A DNA stretch of 35,108 nt from Janibacter massiliensis (GTDB lineage: Bacteria > Actinomycetota > Actinomycetes > Actinomycetales > Dermatophilaceae). Position numbers and translations under genes: made by a program. The number at the start of each line of letters is the position of its first letter. The first letter of the stretch is position 1. The notes under the pieces were generated by a model. It saw only the letters and a program-made list of their open reading frames with translations, did not search any database and was not told the origin of the DNA. Of this stretch, positions 33,934-35,108 are shown in pieces. The stretch lies in the NCBI RefSeq assembly GCF_900289115.1, contig NZ_LT985196.1:1336470-1371577 (forward strand), written 5' to 3'.

Positions 33934-33944
33934 GGGGGGGGGGG
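33934..33944 (+). repeat. Run of 11 G upstream of the I36-type gene
   Basis: Eleven consecutive G bases lie 56 nt before the ATG at 34001, within the likely promoter or leader. The 210-bp spacer around it otherwise holds only the glgP terminator and the ribosome site of the next gene. Confidence 0.85.
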
Positions 33945-34000
33945 ATTTCGAGAGGTTTGTCCCGAGCCCGACCAGGCTCATCACCTTGGGGAGGAATGCA

Positions 34001-34363
34001 ATGAAGATCGGATCGATGCTTGCCGTTGTCGCTGTGGGAGCGTCGCTGGCCGCAGCGGGTTCGCCGTCCCTCGCGGGGAACCGCACGCTGTGCCCCGGCA
34101 CGACCAGAGCGTGCGTCTACGTCAACCGGAACTTCCAAGGCCTGATCTCCCGCAAGACCGCTGGCCAGCCGGTGACGAACGTCGTCGCGCCGAACGACAT
34201 GTCGTCATGGGAGAATCCGACATCACGGAACGGCGCGTGGTACGACGACCGAGACGGGCGGGGTGACTGCTACAACATGCTCGAGGGGCGAGAGGTGGCC
34301 TACGTCGGGGACCGCTACAACGACGACATGAAGTCGTGGCGCATGAACGGTGGCTGTTCCTGA
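34001..34363 (+). CDS. Secreted peptidase inhibitor family I36-like protein
   Basis: This 120-residue protein has a signal peptide (MKIGSMLAVVAVGASLAAAGSPSLAG) and a mature domain of about 95 residues with the I36/crystallin-like pattern: CVYVNRNFQG, NDMSSWENPTSRNGAWYDD and VGDRYNDDMKSW. Four cysteines in the mature part could form two disulfides. The I36 family is named for the Streptomyces inhibitor SMI of metalloproteases, but many members have no tested activity. GGGGAGG at 33988-33994 fixes the ATG at 34001. The ABC ATPase gene starts 5 nt after its stop, so the two are likely cotranscribed. Confidence 0.82.
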   Translation: MKIGSMLAVVAVGASLAAAGSPSLAGNRTLCPGTTRACVYVNRNFQGLISRKTAGQPVTNVVAPNDMSSWENPTSRNGAWYDDRDGRGDCYNMLEGREVAYVGDRYNDDMKSWRMNGGCS

Positions 34364-34368
34364 CCGGC

Positions 34369-35076
34369 ATGGATCCGACGCCGTCGCAGGCTCTTGAGGT
34401 CCGCAGCGTCCGCAAGACCTACGGGGAGGGCGAGGCGCAGGTCGTCGCCGTCGACGGGGTGTCGTTGACGGTCGGCGCGGGTGAGTTCGTCGCGCTCATG
34501 GGGGCCAGCGGGTGCGGGAAGAGCACGCTGCTGCACGTCGTAGCGGGCCTGCTCGAGGGCGCCGAGGGCGAGGTCGAGGTGTTCGGGCAGCAGATGGTGG
34601 GTCGTTCCGAGCGGGAGCGGACCGCACTCCGGCTCAAGGACGTCGGTGTCGTCTTCCAGGACCATCTGCTCGTGCCGGAGCTGACGGCGGTCGAGAACGT
34701 CGAGCTGCCGCTGGTCATGGCCGGCACCCCCCGCGCGCAGGCGCGCGAGCAGGCGGTGGCGATGCTCGCCCGGGTCGGGCTCGAAGGGCTCGAGGACCGG
34801 GTCCCGGACCGGATGAGCGGGGGGCAGCGGCAGCGGGTCGGGATCGCGCGGGCGATGGTCGGTGGTCGGCGGGTGCTGCTCGCGGACGAGCCGACGGGCA
34901 ACCTCGACACCGACTCCTCGCGGGCCGTCGTGGGCCTGGTGCGGCAGCTGTGCGCGGACGGGATCGCCGCGCTCGTCGTCACGCACGACCCGCGGGTGGC
35001 CGGCGCGGCCGACCGGGTGCTGCACATGGAGGACGGCCGGTTCGTCGAGCAGCCCTCGGCGTGGGGACAGTGGTGA
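34369..35076 (+). CDS. ABC transporter ATP-binding protein, MacB/LolD type
   Basis: This 235-residue ATPase has all nucleotide-binding motifs: Walker A GASGCGKST, Q-loop VVFQDHLLVPELTAVENV, signature MSGGQRQR, Walker B VLLADEPTGNLD and H-loop VVTHD. The sequence ADEPTGNLD and the length place it in the MacB/LolD/FtsE group, which works with FtsX-like permeases to export or release lipoproteins, peptides or drugs. The ATG at 34369 (MDPTPSQALEV) has no strong ribosome site, which fits coupling to the I36 gene ending 5 nt upstream. Its stop overlaps the GTG of the next gene. Confidence 0.93.
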   Translation: MDPTPSQALEVRSVRKTYGEGEAQVVAVDGVSLTVGAGEFVALMGASGCGKSTLLHVVAGLLEGAEGEVEVFGQQMVGRSERERTALRLKDVGVVFQDHLLVPELTAVENVELPLVMAGTPRAQAREQAVAMLARVGLEGLEDRVPDRMSGGQRQRVGIARAMVGGRRVLLADEPTGNLDTDSSRAVVGLVRQLCADGIAALVVTHDPRVAGAADRVLHMEDGRFVEQPSAWGQW

Positions 35077-35108
35077 TCGGGCCCCTGTCCCGCAGCGGGC
35101 CGGTGCTG
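35073..35108 (+). CDS. Start of a probable ABC permease gene, cut by the window edge
   Basis: A GTG inside the ATPase stop (GTGA overlap) opens a frame reading VIGPLSRSGPVL to the end of the window. Only 12 codons are visible and no domain can be identified. A permease of the FtsX/MacB type is expected from the gene order, not from the sequence. Confidence 0.45.
   Translation, partial: MIGPLSRSGPVL

Noticed and set aside
30836-34138. 1100-codon minus-strand open frame opposite glgP
   Set aside because: It is a shadow of glgP with composition typical of reversed GC-rich codons, and it crosses the strong glgP terminator.

Overview
The window is chromosomal DNA from a high-GC Gram-positive bacterium, most likely an actinobacterium of the Micrococcales and perhaps near Janibacter or Knoellia (family inferred from gene content only). 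Supporting signs are very high GC by eye, frequent GTG and TTG starts, several leaderless promoters (TANNNT-like hexamer 6-7 nt before the start codon), a GlgE-type alpha-glucan pathway, crotonyl-CoA carboxylase/reductase, and NlpC/P60 and LysM cell-wall proteins. No rRNA, tRNA, CRISPR array, phage or insertion sequence is visible. No gene-free gap exceeds 300 bases. The first ~81 bases are not genomic: they read as a degraded Illumina Nextera P5/i5 adapter fused to a contig end, and they cut off the first gene.

Layout. 83-865 (-) is a truncated LysM membrane protein, divergent from a conserved Sm-like hypothetical (974-1519) and a fatty-acid-hydroxylase/sterol-desaturase protein (1582-2364). 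2398-4741 holds a small excisionase-type HTH gene divergent from a CpaB-like SAF protein and a CpaE/Ssd-like ATPase with a degenerate P-loop. 4773-8549 is lipid metabolism: a WS/DGAT-like acyltransferase overlapping a patatin-like esterase, then a 3-hydroxyacyl-CoA dehydrogenase of unusual domain order. 8612-8911 is a small zinc-ribbon-like protein.

8987-13626 is an acyl-CoA carbon module: crotonyl-CoA carboxylase/reductase (ccrA) and methylmalonyl-CoA epimerase (mce) on the minus strand, a small membrane protein, an acetyl-CoA acetyltransferase and the mutase chaperone GTPase meaB on the plus strand. These would link acetyl-CoA, ethylmalonyl-CoA and methylmalonyl-CoA; the mutases are not in the window. 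13674-17958 is envelope-related: a proline-rich anchored protein, a two-TM protein with an overlapping lipoprotein gene, a thioredoxin-fold/TPR protein, and a secreted NlpC/P60 hydrolase. Two of these promoter regions carry the same GTNAC-N6-GTNAC direct repeat, resembling MtrA boxes.

17981-22842 holds pgm, gdhA and yaaA (minus) and xthA (plus). yaaA and xthA diverge from a 36-bp gap with two back-to-back leaderless promoters. 22885-33790 is the alpha-glucan locus: glgE, treS and a maltokinase-GlgB fusion in one tightly packed minus-strand operon, a 199-aa unknown protein and glgP on the plus strand. Pgm feeds glucose-1-phosphate, TreS and maltokinase make maltose-1-phosphate from trehalose, GlgE polymerises it, GlgB branches it and GlgP degrades it. 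The fusion has a strong in-frame internal ribosome site that could also give a normal-sized free GlgB. The right end (34001-35108) has a secreted I36-type inhibitor-like protein directly followed by an ABC ATPase and the start of a probable permease gene.
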